The notes under the pieces: generated by a model
Seen by the model: only the letters and a program-made list of their open reading frames with translations
What the model was told of the DNA's origin: nothing
The model's database searches: none
Made by a program: the position numbers and the translations under genes
In this document: positions 1-9,302 of the stretch, in pieces
Layout: every line of letters starts with the position of its first letter
Numbering within the stretch: position 1 is the stretch's first letter
Source: Bacteroidota bacterium
GTDB lineage: Bacteria; Bacteroidota; Bacteroidia; AKYH767-A; 2013-40CM-41-45
Length of the DNA: 64,000 nucleotides
NCBI GenBank assembly: GCA_016720655.1
Contig: JADKKE010000032.1
Span: 988,242 to 1,052,241 of the forward strand
Direction: 5' to 3'

Positions 1-1
1 G

Positions 2-1051
2 AATGCATTTACGGCAGTGTTAATTATTGCATGTCCATGTGCTCTTGCAATTTCTTCACCGTTTACATTGGGAAATATTCTACGAATTTTCGGTAGAAAT
101 GAATTTTATCTCAAGAATTTTGCTGTGATTGAAAAATTGGCGAAAATTTCGACTATAGTTTTTGACAAAACAGGAACCTTGACTCATAACAATTCAGCAT
201 CCGTTAATTTTCATGGTGATCCTTTAACGGAGGAAGAAACATTAAAAGTGCGATCCCTGGTACATCAATCCTCTCATCCCTTAAGTCAGCTTATTTTTAA
301 AAGTATCAAGGGCTCATCCTTGAAATTGGTGAATGATTATATGGAAATTCCAGGCGAAGGCTTGTCAGGAAATGTTAGTGATTCAAAGGTTCGGTTGGGA
401 TCAGCCGCATTCACAGCTACGGCAATTGAATACACATCTGATAAGGATCTCACAACAAGAGTGTTTCTTAGTATCAATAATCTTCCGAGAGGTTATTTTT
501 CATTTAAAAATAATTATAGGGAAGGACTTGTGGAATTGGTGGAGTATTTAAAACGAAAGAAATTTGAATTGGTAGTATTGTCTGGAGATAATGAAGGAGA
601 GAAGAAATACCTGTCAAAAGTGTTCGGCACGCAAGCAAGTATACTTTTCCGTCAGACACCAGCCAATAAGTTAAAAGCCATACAGGAATTGCAACAGGAT
701 GGAAAGCATGTGCTGATGATCGGAGATGGCTTGAATGATGCTGGCGCCCTCAAACAAAGTGATGTCGGTATTTCAATTTCTGATGATATCAATAATTTCT
801 CCCCGGCTTGTGATGCAATTTTAAATGCAGGAAAATTCCGTTGGTTGGGGAGCATCCTTGCTATTTCCAGGGCAAGTCACCGGATTATTCTTGGAAGCTT
901 TGTGATTGCATTGGGCTACAATTTCATCGGGCTTTATTTCGCAATGCAGGGAACCTTGTCGCCTGTGATCGCTGCTATTTTAATGCCGATCAGTTCCATA
1001 TCAATTATTGCTTTCACCACGGGTATGTCCAATTTTATAGCGAGAAGATAA
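2..1051 (+). CDS. ccoI: CcoI-type copper-transporting P-type ATPase, C-terminal part
   Basis: Partial gene cut by the window start; the frame is open from base 2, so the apparent GTG at 17 is internal. The fragment shows the CPC metal-binding motif (about residues 11-13 of the fragment), the phosphorylation motif DKTGT (about 55-59), an SSHPLS segment of the nucleotide-binding domain, LSGDN, the hinge GDGLNDAGAL (about 239) and a final pair of membrane helices. CPC plus these motifs define heavy-metal P1B ATPases. Its place directly before ccoS and ccoNO identifies it as the copper exporter that supplies the periplasmic copper for cbb3 oxidase assembly. The N-terminal metal-binding domain lies outside the window. 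Confidence 0.9.
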   Translation, partial: NAFTAVLIIACPCALAISSPFTLGNILRIFGRNEFYLKNFAVIEKLAKISTIVFDKTGTLTHNNSASVNFHGDPLTEEETLKVRSLVHQSSHPLSQLIFKSIKGSSLKLVNDYMEIPGEGLSGNVSDSKVRLGSAAFTATAIEYTSDKDLTTRVFLSINNLPRGYFSFKNNYREGLVELVEYLKRKKFELVVLSGDNEGEKKYLSKVFGTQASILFRQTPANKLKAIQELQQDGKHVLMIGDGLNDAGALKQSDVGISISDDINNFSPACDAILNAGKFRWLGSILAISRASHRIILGSFVIALGYNFIGLYFAMQGTLSPVIAAILMPISSISIIAFTTGMSNFIARR

Positions 1052-1061
1052 GTTTCGACTT

Positions 1062-1086
1062 AAACACCCTGATTATAATGGTGTTT
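1062..1086 (+). terminator. weak hairpin after ccoI
   Basis: AAACACC and GGTGTTT form a 7-bp stem around an 11-nt loop just after the ccoI stop. There is no good T-run, so termination is doubtful; it may only attenuate transcription before ccoS. Confidence 0.3.
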
Positions 1087-1293
1087 GTAAGTTAAAAGCC
1101 TTGCCTGTTTTAATTTTAATATTCCCTCTTCTTAATTTCATGCTGCCAAGCATAACTTGCTTATAAACAAGCTCTTGCAAATGAATAGTTTGGTCAATTT
1201 CAAATGTGATAAATGTCATTTGTTCAGGTGACTATCATCATGAAGCAGTGTATGATTTGAGAATATTTTTGATCGCAAATCACTTACGTGGAA

Positions 1294-1470
1294 ATGAGTG
1301 TAATCTTTCTACTTATTCTCTTTAGTTTAATTCTTGCCGTCGGTTTCTTAATTGCTTTTATCTGGAGCGTTAAGGATGGGCAATATGACGACGATTACAC
1401 ACCCTCTGTGAGAATACTCTTTGATAGCGATCAACCAACAAGAAATAATACAACAAACGAGGATTTATGA
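1294..1470 (+). CDS. ccoS: CcoS, cbb3 oxidase maturation protein
   Basis: Short membrane protein of 58 residues with one N-terminal hydrophobic helix followed by the typical GQYDD segment of CcoS. The ATG at 1294 is preferred over a GTG two codons upstream. CcoS is needed for loading cofactors (heme b, CuB) into cbb3 oxidase. Its stop overlaps the start of ccoNO (ATGA), indicating translational coupling. The 240-bp gap after ccoI suggests a separate promoter, but I did not find a convincing one. Confidence 0.9.
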   Translation: MSVIFLLILFSLILAVGFLIAFIWSVKDGQYDDDYTPSVRILFDSDQPTRNNTTNEDL

Positions 1471-3557
1471 CCATTGAAAAATTCAGTTACGACAATAAGA
1501 TTGTCCGAAATTTTGCCGTTGCCACGATTATTTGGGGCTTAGTAGGCATGCTTGTTGGGCTCATTGTAGCTCTTCAATTAACGAATCCCAAACTAAATCT
1601 TGCGCCTTTCCTGACATTTGGAAGATTGCGCCCGCTTCACACGAATGCTGTAATTTTTGCATTTGTTGGGAACGGTATTTTTATGGGAGTTTATTATTCA
1701 CTCCAGCGTTTACTCAAAGCCAGAATGTTCAGTGATGCTTTGAGTAAAATTCATTTTTGGGGATGGCAGCTGATTATAGTTTCGGCTGCTCTCACGCTTC
1801 CATTCGGCATCACAACAAGTAAAGAGTATGCTGAATTGGAGTGGCCAATTGATATCATGATTGCGCTGATTTGGGTAGTATTTGCGATCAACCTTTTTGG
1901 AACGATTTTTAAACGCAGGGAGCGCCATCTGTATGTGGCAATTTGGTTTTACATCGCAACAGTCATAACAGTTGCCGTATTGCATATTGTAAATTCACTT
2001 GCATTACCTGTGAGCTTCTTAAAAAGTTATTCCATTTTCGCCGGAGTTCAGGATGCACTAGTTCAGTGGTGGTATGGACACAACGCGGTTGCTTTCTTTT
2101 TAACAACGCCTTATCTGGGATTGATGTATTACTTCGTTCCAAAGGCTGCAAACCGACCTGTGTATTCCTACAAATTGTCAATTATTCACTTTTGGGCTTT
2201 GATCTTTCTGTACATCTGGGCAGGACCACACCATCTGTTGTATACATCATTGCCTGATTGGGCTCAATCACTTGGGGTTGTGTTCTCCATTATGCTCATT
2301 GCACCTTCCTGGGGAGGTATGATCAATGGATTGTTGACTCTGCGTGGTGCATGGGATAAGGTTCGTGAAAGCGTTGTATTGAAGTTCATGGTAGTGGCTG
2401 TAACGGCTTACGGTATGTCGACTTTTGAAGGCCCGATGCTTTCTATTAAGAGTGTGAATGCGATTTCTCACTTTACAGACTGGACAATTGCTCACGTTCA
2501 CATTGGAGCAATGGGTTGGAATGGGATGCTCACATTTGGTATCCTCTATTGGTTGATTCCGTTATTGTACAACAAGCCACTGTTCAGTAAGAAGCTTTCG
2601 AATTTCCATTTCTGGATAGCCACATTGGGTATTCTCTTTTATGCAATTCCTTTGTATTGGGCAGGCTTCACTCAATCTCTGATGTGGAAAGATTTTACGC
2701 CAGATGGTGTCTTGCGTTATCCAAATTTCCTGGAAACAGTTGTTCAGATTCTTCCGATGTACAAACTTCGTGTTGTTGGTGGTTCCCTCTATTTCATTGG
2801 TGTGATTGTCATGATTTACAACCTTTGGAAAACTGCGGCATCCGGAAAATTCATCGGTGACGAGGCAGCAGAAGCTGCACCACTTGAAAAAATTGCTCCT
2901 GCATCACATGGTCACTGGCACCGTTGGATTGAACGCAGACCGGTTCAGTTTTTATTGCTCTCACTTGTTGCAATTCTAATTGGAGGTATCGTTGAGATTG
3001 TACCAATGATGACAATAAAATCGAATGTACCAACGATCACATCAGTGAAACCATATACACCTTTGGAATTGGAAGGCCGCGATATTTATATCCGTGAAGG
3101 ATGCTATACCTGCCACAGCCAGATGGTCCGTCCGTTCCGTTCCGAAACAGAACGTTACGGTGAATATTCCAAAGCCGGTGAATTTGTTTATGATCACCCA
3201 TTCCAATGGGGTTCGAAACGTACCGGTCCGGATCTTGCACGTGAAGGAGGTAAGTATCCGAATTCATGGCATTACAATCACATGATGGATCCTACAATTA
3301 TGTCACCGGGTTCAATTATGCCGGCATACGAATTCATGCTTGAGACTGATTTGGATGTTTCATCTACCGCAGCAAAAATCAGGACCATGCAAAAACTGGG
3401 AGTACCATATCCGGATGGATTCGATGCTCAGGCGAATGATGCACTGGTAAAACAATCCGCTGAAATCGCAGCAGATCTTGAAAAGGCAGGAATCAAAGTT
3501 GATTCGAAGAAGGAAATCATTGCTTTGATTGCTTATCTGCAAAGGCTTGGGTACTGA
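1467..3557 (+). CDS. ccoNO: cbb3-type cytochrome c oxidase, fused subunits I and II (CcoN-CcoO)
   Basis: Fusion of the catalytic subunit and the mono-heme cytochrome c subunit. Residues 1 to about 490 are the polytopic heme-copper oxidase domain with conserved histidines: HTNA near 58, WYGHN near 205, PHH near 254 and AHVHIG near 343, the ligands of the low-spin heme and the heme b3-CuB centre. After one further membrane helix (about 505) the CcoO part carries CYTCH at about 546-550 and a downstream IMPAY methionine segment as axial ligand. It reduces O2 to water at low oxygen and pumps protons. The fusion is usual in Bacteroidota; the 696-residue length fits. Confidence 0.95.
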   Translation: MTIEKFSYDNKIVRNFAVATIIWGLVGMLVGLIVALQLTNPKLNLAPFLTFGRLRPLHTNAVIFAFVGNGIFMGVYYSLQRLLKARMFSDALSKIHFWGWQLIIVSAALTLPFGITTSKEYAELEWPIDIMIALIWVVFAINLFGTIFKRRERHLYVAIWFYIATVITVAVLHIVNSLALPVSFLKSYSIFAGVQDALVQWWYGHNAVAFFLTTPYLGLMYYFVPKAANRPVYSYKLSIIHFWALIFLYIWAGPHHLLYTSLPDWAQSLGVVFSIMLIAPSWGGMINGLLTLRGAWDKVRESVVLKFMVVAVTAYGMSTFEGPMLSIKSVNAISHFTDWTIAHVHIGAMGWNGMLTFGILYWLIPLLYNKPLFSKKLSNFHFWIATLGILFYAIPLYWAGFTQSLMWKDFTPDGVLRYPNFLETVVQILPMYKLRVVGGSLYFIGVIVMIYNLWKTAASGKFIGDEAAEAAPLEKIAPASHGHWHRWIERRPVQFLLLSLVAILIGGIVEIVPMMTIKSNVPTITSVKPYTPLELEGRDIYIREGCYTCHSQMVRPFRSETERYGEYSKAGEFVYDHPFQWGSKRTGPDLAREGGKYPNSWHYNHMMDPTIMSPGSIMPAYEFMLETDLDVSSTAAKIRTMQKLGVPYPDGFDAQANDALVKQSAEIAADLEKAGIKVDSKKEIIALIAYLQRLGY

Positions 3558-3619
3558 TATTAAAATAAAAGATCAACAAACTGCACAGAAATAATTCCAT
3601 AACCCATAAAACCTATACT

Positions 3620-3805
3620 ATGTTTAAGAATTATTTGCAAGGAATTGAAGGGATCGCGACTTATCCGCTCTTCTCCCTCGTCGTTTTCTTCCTCTTTTTC
3701 ATCGTGATGGGAATCTGGGTGATGAAATCAGACGCAGCTGCTATGCAGGAGCTTGGCTCCATGCCATTAAATGACACACCCGTACATCATTCAGAAAATA
3801 ATTAA
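3620..3805 (+). CDS. ccoQ: CcoQ-like small subunit of cbb3 oxidase
   Basis: Sixty-one residues with one transmembrane helix (about 18-36) and a short hydrophilic tail. Identified mainly by size, topology and position between ccoNO and ccoP; the sequence itself is poorly conserved. CcoQ stabilises the core complex or its association with CcoP in other bacteria. Confidence 0.7.
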   Translation: MFKNYLQGIEGIATYPLFSLVVFFLFFIVMGIWVMKSDAAAMQELGSMPLNDTPVHHSENN

Positions 3806-3816
3806 ACCGTGAACGT

Positions 3817-4818
3817 ATGAACCCGAATAAAAATAAATTTCTGCGCTTCTTCACATTGTCAGGAGGAATTCTCTTGTACTCAATCCAGGCAATCGGACAG
3901 CAAGTTGCAGTAGCAGATTCGACATTAAAAGAGCAACCCATTCAGATACCAAGGATGTTTTTTGAGCCGGCAACATATATCTGGCTACTCATCGGTGGCA
4001 TCCTCATTGCTGTAATATTTGCACTAAGCCATACGATTAATGTTTTAACAAAAACATTGGACGAGAAGTCAGGACGCACCGTTCAAGGTGCTGTTCCGGG
4101 TGTAACTGAACATGTTCGTCGACAAACATCCTGGAATAAATTGATGCAGATGATGACTAAATCTGTTCCGGTTGAAAGAGAAAGGGATGTTATGCTTGAC
4201 CATAATTACGATGGAATCAGGGAGCTGGATAACCAGTTACCACCGTGGTGGAAATGGGGGTTTTACATTACTATCATCTTCGCATTTGTTTACCTGATAA
4301 ATTATCATGTTTCCGGATCCGGCAAACTCCAGATTGCAGAGTACGATGAAGAAATGAAGATGGCCAATGATGCGAAGGAAGCGAGATTGAAAAATGATGC
4401 CAATTTTGTGACTGAAGCAAACGTGATTAAGTTGACGGATGAAAATTCTCTTGCGCAAGGCAAAGATATCTTTGTAAAATTCTGTGTTGCATGCCATGGA
4501 GATAAAGGTCAAGGAAATGTAGGTCCCAATATGACGGATAACTATTGGATTCATGGTGGCGGTATAAAAAACATATTCGCAACAATTACCAATGGCGTAC
4601 CTTCAAAAGGAATGATCTCCTGGAAAAGTCAGCTTTCACCAAAACAAATTCAGGTTGTGGGCAGTTATATTCTCACACTGGAAGGCACGAACCCTCCGGG
4701 AGCAAAAGAAGCACAAGGGACGATATGGCAGGAAGCTACTGTTTCAGCCGATAGTACAGCCGGAAAATCAGACAGCACGGTGGTGTTGATGGATTCAACT
4801 GCTGCTAAAAAAATATAA
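3817..4818 (+). CDS. ccoP: CcoP, cytochrome c subunit III of cbb3 oxidase, single heme motif
   Basis: N-terminal signal-like helix, a second helix near 50-70, then the CcoP N-terminal domain (PPWWKWGFYITI near 141-152) and one cytochrome c domain with CVACH at about 223-227. Only one CXXCH is present, whereas proteobacterial CcoP has two; the product is otherwise full length for Bacteroidota. It transfers electrons from periplasmic donors to CcoO. A serine/threonine-rich C-terminal tail follows the heme domain. Twelve bases after ccoQ, so clearly co-transcribed. Confidence 0.92.
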   Translation: MNPNKNKFLRFFTLSGGILLYSIQAIGQQVAVADSTLKEQPIQIPRMFFEPATYIWLLIGGILIAVIFALSHTINVLTKTLDEKSGRTVQGAVPGVTEHVRRQTSWNKLMQMMTKSVPVERERDVMLDHNYDGIRELDNQLPPWWKWGFYITIIFAFVYLINYHVSGSGKLQIAEYDEEMKMANDAKEARLKNDANFVTEANVIKLTDENSLAQGKDIFVKFCVACHGDKGQGNVGPNMTDNYWIHGGGIKNIFATITNGVPSKGMISWKSQLSPKQIQVVGSYILTLEGTNPPGAKEAQGTIWQEATVSADSTAGKSDSTVVLMDSTAAKKI

Positions 4819-4838
4819 AAAAAAGGAAGAAAGTGTTT

Positions 4839-6248
4839 ATGTCAACACAAGCAATTCCGGGTGGAACGGAGGATTTTCGCGATCACATCTCAACGATCAG
4901 TGAAGATGGAGACAGAGCCTGGATTTACCCGAAGAAACCAAAAGGAAAGCATTACAACAAAAGGACGATAGTTAGTATCGTCCTTTTAGCGCTTTTGTTC
5001 GGTGGTCCATTCATGAAAATTGCCGGGCATCCGCTGATGTTGTTCAATGTGCTCCAACGGAAATTTATTGTTTTTGGAGTTCCATTTTGGCCACAGGATT
5101 TTTTTCTGTTTGTTTTGGCCATGCTTACATTCTTCGTTTTCATTATTCTCTTCACTGCAATTTTCGGAAGAGTTTGGTGCGGTTGGGCATGTCCTCAAAC
5201 AATTTTCATGGAATTGGTTTTTCGTAAAATTGAATATGCGATTGAAGGTGATTCCACACAGCAAAAGGTTCTGAACAAAGCGCCCTGGACAACAGATAAA
5301 ATCAAAAAGAAATTTTTTAAACACGGAATTTTTTTCATTCTCGCCTTTCTCATAGCGAATACATTTCTTGCATACATCATTGGTATTGATGATTTGAAAT
5401 TGCTTGTTACAGAAGGACCTGCTTCACACATGGGAGGATTTATAGCACTTGTAGTGTTTACCGGTGCTTTTTATGGTGTGTATGCCCGATTCCGTGAGCA
5501 AGCTTGCCTGGTTGTTTGCCCATATGGCCGACTCCAAGGAGTTTTACTGGATAGAAATTCCGTCGTGATCGCTTTTGATTATGTTCGTGGTGAGCCACGT
5601 GGCAAAATGCACAAGAATGAGGAAAGGAAGTTTGGCGATTGTATCGATTGTCATGCTTGCGTGCATGTTTGTCCTACCGGCATCGATATTCGCAACGGTA
5701 CACAATTGGAATGTGTGAATTGTACTGCTTGTATAGATGCTTGTGATGATGTAATGGACAAAGTCGGCTTAAACAAAGGACTGATCCGTTATGCAAGCGA
5801 AAATAGTATTGCCCAAAAGGAGAAATTTAAAATCACAACGAGAGTGATTGGTTATTCTGCTGTGTTGCTGATTTTATTGACAACATTAATCACTTTGCTG
5901 GCATTGCGTACAGATGTCGAGTCTACAATTCTTCGTACTCCCGGGCAAATGTTTCAGAAAGTAGATGGAGATAAGATCAGTAATTTATACAATATTCAAT
6001 TGGTCAATAAAACATTCCACGATTTACCCATTGAAGTAAAATTGAACAATATAAAAGGTGAACTTAAATTTGTAGGGCCAGAACCGTCACTCCTGAAACA
6101 GGATGCTGTATTGGAAGGTGTATTCTTTGTTGTTCTTCCAAAAAGTGATATTGTGAAAATAAAAACACCCATTACAATTTCGATAGTTTCCAACGGACAG
6201 ATTCTTGATGAAATTAAAACGAATTTTCTCGGACCAAATATAAATTGA
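4839..6248 (+). CDS. ccoG: CcoG, cytochrome c oxidase accessory protein (polyferredoxin)
   Basis: Membrane protein with NapH/RdxA-type features: CGWACP near 114, CLVVCPYGRLQG near 225, and two 4Fe-4S ferredoxin motifs, CIDCHACVHVCP (about 268) and CVNCTACIDAC (about 292). A C-terminal Ig-like periplasmic domain follows. CcoG is a cupric reductase that helps deliver Cu(I) to cbb3 oxidase. The ATG at 4839 is chosen over a GTG at 4833. Its end overlaps the next gene region closely, consistent with a single cco operon. Confidence 0.93.
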   Translation: MSTQAIPGGTEDFRDHISTISEDGDRAWIYPKKPKGKHYNKRTIVSIVLLALLFGGPFMKIAGHPLMLFNVLQRKFIVFGVPFWPQDFFLFVLAMLTFFVFIILFTAIFGRVWCGWACPQTIFMELVFRKIEYAIEGDSTQQKVLNKAPWTTDKIKKKFFKHGIFFILAFLIANTFLAYIIGIDDLKLLVTEGPASHMGGFIALVVFTGAFYGVYARFREQACLVVCPYGRLQGVLLDRNSVVIAFDYVRGEPRGKMHKNEERKFGDCIDCHACVHVCPTGIDIRNGTQLECVNCTACIDACDDVMDKVGLNKGLIRYASENSIAQKEKFKITTRVIGYSAVLLILLTTLITLLALRTDVESTILRTPGQMFQKVDGDKISNLYNIQLVNKTFHDLPIEVKLNNIKGELKFVGPEPSLLKQDAVLEGVFFVVLPKSDIVKIKTPITISIVSNGQILDEIKTNFLGPNIN

Positions 6249-6253
6249 GGATT

Positions 6254-6694
6254 ATGAAATTTAACTGGGGTTGGGGTATTACATTGTTTTTAGTCGTTTT
6301 CATGAGTTTCATCTTGCAATTGGTTTACCGCTGTACCCAACAACGCGTAGATCTTGTTAGTGAGAAGTATTATGAGAATGAAATAAAGTATCAACAGAGA
6401 ATTGATATGGAAAAAAACACGGCTTCTTTGATTGAGGACCTGAACATCCAAACAAAAAATGGATTGATGGAAATTAATTACCCATCACTCAGTGGTGTGC
6501 GGACAGGCAAGATTACTTTTTTCAAACCGGACGACTCCCGCATCGATTTTGTGGTTCCTGTTGATTCAACATCCGGAATTCTTTCTCAGAAAGTGGATAT
6601 TACCCAAATGAAAAAAGGATGGTGGAATGTACAGGTACAATGGAACCAGGAGGGAACACCGTTTTATTCTGAGAAAAAAGTACTTATAGATTAA
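6254..6694 (+). CDS. ccoH: CcoH/FixH family protein
   Basis: One N-terminal transmembrane helix followed by a periplasmic FixH domain (KYYENEIKYQQRI near 36-49). FixH/CcoH is required for stable assembly of cbb3 oxidase in other bacteria. The gene starts six bases after ccoG, and the ATG at 6254 is preferred to an upstream TTG. Confidence 0.85.
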   Translation: MKFNWGWGITLFLVVFMSFILQLVYRCTQQRVDLVSEKYYENEIKYQQRIDMEKNTASLIEDLNIQTKNGLMEINYPSLSGVRTGKITFFKPDDSRIDFVVPVDSTSGILSQKVDITQMKKGWWNVQVQWNQEGTPFYSEKKVLID

Positions 6695-6700
6695 GGCAAA

Positions 6701-7369
6701 ATGTGGTTATTCTCAGCATTTTTAGTTGGTTTTTTAGGCAGTTTCCATTGTGTTGGGATGTGCGGACCCATCGCACTTGCATTACCTCTGGAAAAAAAAT
6801 CAAATTGGTCTTTCTTTAGTGGCAGATTACTTTATAATGGAGGCAGAGTGCTGACCTATTCAGTCCTTGGCCTCTTGGTTGGGATCATTGGTCATACTAT
6901 CGCAATGGCCGGATTTCAAAAAGTGTTATCCATTGCAACCGGAATACTGATTCTTATAATTGCCATGCTTCCGTTTTTAATCAAAAGGGTAAATTATCTT
7001 AATCTTTTTCTTGTTCGGTATACGTCAAAAATTAAGGGGCTATTCAAGGTTTTATTTGGTCTCCGATCCCGAAAAACTTTATTTCTTATTGGTGTCGTGA
7101 ACGGATTACTGCCATGCGGATTTGTATATCTTGCCCTTGCAGGGGCTGCTACAACCGGAACCATGGCAGAAGGCATGAGTTATATGCTCTTATTCGGGCT
7201 TGGAACAGTACCCATGATGCTGACATTAACCATGGCCGGAAATATTTTCAGCTTGCGTACCCGAATGATCATCCAAAAAATTTCGCCTTTCATTGCAGTT
7301 TCCGTTGCTATCCTTCTGATTGCACGTGGTTTGACAATTGATAACCATAGTTGTTGCCAACACCATTGA
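6701..7369 (+). CDS. TauE/SafE-family membrane protein of the cco cluster
   Basis: About six hydrophobic helices in 222 residues. The first loop contains HCVGMCGPIALALP (about 16-29), a cysteine pair that resembles metal-binding sites, and the end is CCQHH, also potentially copper binding. This family (often annotated sulfite exporter TauE/SafE or urease-accessory-like) commonly closes the cco operon in Bacteroidota and Epsilonproteobacteria, so a role in copper handling for the oxidase is inferred. Substrate is not shown by the sequence. Confidence 0.8.
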   Translation: MWLFSAFLVGFLGSFHCVGMCGPIALALPLEKKSNWSFFSGRLLYNGGRVLTYSVLGLLVGIIGHTIAMAGFQKVLSIATGILILIIAMLPFLIKRVNYLNLFLVRYTSKIKGLFKVLFGLRSRKTLFLIGVVNGLLPCGFVYLALAGAATTGTMAEGMSYMLLFGLGTVPMMLTLTMAGNIFSLRTRMIIQKISPFIAVSVAILLIARGLTIDNHSCCQHH

Positions 7370-7544
7370 GGTGAAATCCCTGTAAATTCACTTTAGAAGA
7401 GAAAACGGATTTTTGTTGCTTCGAAAATCCGGATTATTCCGGAATTTCAATTTGGTACATTCTATTGGTTTGCATAAGCTCGTTGGAATTCAATTTTCTT
7501 ACTATCTTCGTTTTGGGTCAAAAGAACACCATTGAATTAAGTTT

Positions 7545-7967
7545 ATGAATCAAGAATTTAATATTTCAATTGCAATTCTCCTGTTACGACTTGTGACCGG
7601 AATTTTATTTTATTTTCAGGGCTATGACAAGATTTTCAAAATAAAAATCGATGGTGTAGTAAGAACCTTTAATGATTCATTGAAAGATGCATTGATCCCG
7701 TCTTCATTGTTGCGTCCACTTGTTTATTTGAGTTCATATGTTGAATTGATTTGTGGCGGACTGTTATTTTTTGGCTTGTTCAGGGAGTATAGTTTGTATT
7801 TACTCGCAGCTGATTTAGTATTTGTCGCATTTGCTTTCAGTTCTATCAAAGCAATGTGGGATTTGCATTTCTTTCTCCCACGAATGGTATTTATTGTTTC
7901 ACTGCTCCTGTTGCCACCACAAAATGATTTCTGGTCTCTGGATCGGGTTTTCTTTGCGAAGGGTTGA
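7545..7967 (+). CDS. DoxX-like membrane protein
   Basis: 140 residues, four predicted membrane segments, with an N-terminal RLVTGILFYFQGYDKI segment typical of DoxX/DoxD-like proteins. Function in this family is poorly defined (redox or membrane associated). It stands alone after the cco operon with a 175-bp upstream gap and ends before the strong hairpin at 8064. Confidence 0.75.
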   Translation: MNQEFNISIAILLLRLVTGILFYFQGYDKIFKIKIDGVVRTFNDSLKDALIPSSLLRPLVYLSSYVELICGGLLFFGLFREYSLYLLAADLVFVAFAFSSIKAMWDLHFFLPRMVFIVSLLLLPPQNDFWSLDRVFFAKG

Positions 7968-8063
7968 TAGAGTGAATTTTGCTATTCAGTATTAAGTATC
8001 AGGAAATCCGGGACTTCTATTAAGCTTTGATGTAAGCAAGATTATTTTCATACTGTTCACCAG

Positions 8064-8094
8064 AAAAAAAAGCCGGACTAGTGTCCGGCTTTTT
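8064..8094. terminator. bidirectional rho-independent terminator
   Basis: AAAAAGCCGGAC and GTCCGGCTTTTT form a perfect 12-bp stem with a TAGT loop, with A and T runs on either side. It serves the DoxX gene from the left and the yceI cluster from the right. Confidence 0.9.
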
Positions 8095-8102
8095 ACTGAG
8101 TT

Positions 8103-8183
8103 TTATTTTTTGTTTCTCTTGTTTATTTCCCTTGCCTGTCTCGATGACTTACGGGCCCTCGGAGCAGGAAAGGTACCAACCAC
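8103..8183 (-). CDS. possible 26-residue basic peptide
   Basis: Between the yceI stop (8206) and the terminator on the minus strand there is an open frame beginning at a GTG and ending at 8103, with a very basic C-terminus (RKSSRQAREINKRNKK). No in-frame ATG is present. The composition looks like a ribosome- or RNA-binding peptide, but this is only an impression; it may be non-coding 3' UTR. Confidence 0.25.
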   Translation of the reverse strand: MVGTFPAPRARKSSRQAREINKRNKK

Positions 8184-8205
8184 ATGAACACAAAAATATT
8201 TTCGC

Positions 8206-8772
8206 TTAGCTAGCTTTCAGAGGATCGTAATTGATGTCTACTGTTATTTTCGCTTCAGGTGCAACCTTGTCTTTGACCAATGATGGAATACCAACATTGA
8301 AATCAGAAAGCAGCACATTGAATTTTGAAGTACCGTTCACTATGGCGCCACCTTTCACAGTGAGTTTGCCATCAGCAGTAACTTCTTTTGTAACACCGTG
8401 CATGGTGAGGTTTCCTTTAACTTTGATAGGATAGCTACCATCTTTTTGAAGGTTTACCTCTTTCATATTTGTAATGCTCCCTTTAAACACTGCTTTTGGG
8501 AATTTATCAGACTCAACATAATTCTCGTTAAAATGCTCTTGCATGAGTGCTTTATCAAAAGCAAAAGCTTTCATTAAGAGTGCAAACTCCATTGCTCCGG
8601 AGGCAGCATCGATAACACTTGTTGCTTTGTCATTCGTCCCATAGATTTTATCCGGAGAAGAAGGCGATGTTGCATCAAATGTAATCTTACCTGCTTTGGT
8701 AAAGAATTTGGTTTGAGCTTGAATATTTGTTGCAGTAATAAACAGAACAACAATCAGAATTATTTTTTTCAT
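8206..8772 (-). CDS. YceI family periplasmic protein
   Basis: 188 residues with a signal peptide cut after the segment ending IQAQ, then a YceI domain (QEHFNENYVESDKFPKAVFK, LTMHGVTKEV, LLSDFNVGIP). YceI proteins are eight-stranded lipocalin-like barrels that bind amphiphilic or isoprenoid molecules. It is the third gene of a minus-strand group with the OB-fold protein and the 35-residue membrane peptide. A second YceI protein is encoded at 13500-14051. Confidence 0.9.
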   Translation of the reverse strand: MKKIILIVVLFITATNIQAQTKFFTKAGKITFDATSPSSPDKIYGTNDKATSVIDAASGAMEFALLMKAFAFDKALMQEHFNENYVESDKFPKAVFKGSITNMKEVNLQKDGSYPIKVKGNLTMHGVTKEVTADGKLTVKGGAIVNGTSKFNVLLSDFNVGIPSLVKDKVAPEAKITVDINYDPLKAS

Positions 8773-8861
8773 GGTTAGATCGATTTTATTTTTGGTTTTC
8801 TTTAGTTGGATGAATTGCTTTTGGGTTGTACAAATTGATACTCTGCGTATTATAGATGTAA

Positions 8862-9281
8862 TTAATTTGATTCCTTAGAAATAACACAGTCAACCAAAAC
8901 GACATCCATTAATATTCCAGTACAAATACCTTTGATTTTAACTTGTTCGCCACTTTTTAGTCCGAGGGCTTCGGTTTGGAAATTTTTGTCAAACTGACAA
9001 CCGATCCCGGCAAGATCACCACCTTTTAATGTCAGGTTTAAGATCCCTTTTTCATCGAGATTTTTATCGGAAATAGTTCCTGTAACCTCGATTACCTTTC
9101 CCAGGTATTTTGCATTTGCTGAATTTTCATCTGCTTCATATTCACCAACCAGGGCCGGAGCTTCCGATAATGCAATCGGTGTTTCATCAACAATGCTGCT
9201 GTGTGGTTTGTTGAACAGATAATATCCGAAAGCAACTGCTGCAGTGAGGAATATCGAAACTGTGAGAAGGATCCTTTTCAT
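8862..9281 (-). CDS. OB-fold (tRNA_anti-like) exported protein
   Basis: 139 residues with an N-terminal membrane anchor or signal, then an OB-fold of the tRNA_anti-like type: YLGKVIEVTGTISD (about 59-72) and a C-terminal KSGEQVKIKGICTGIL segment with two further cysteines. Proteins of this type occur in Bacteroidota next to YceI genes. Ligand unknown. The gene starts 22 bases after the small membrane peptide and is followed by yceI after 90 bases, so one transcription unit is likely. Confidence 0.75.
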   Translation of the reverse strand: MKRILLTVSIFLTAAVAFGYYLFNKPHSSIVDETPIALSEAPALVGEYEADENSANAKYLGKVIEVTGTISDKNLDEKGILNLTLKGGDLAGIGCQFDKNFQTEALGLKSGEQVKIKGICTGILMDVVLVDCVISKESN

Positions 9282-9302
9282 TTTATATTTTTTTTTATAT
9301 TA

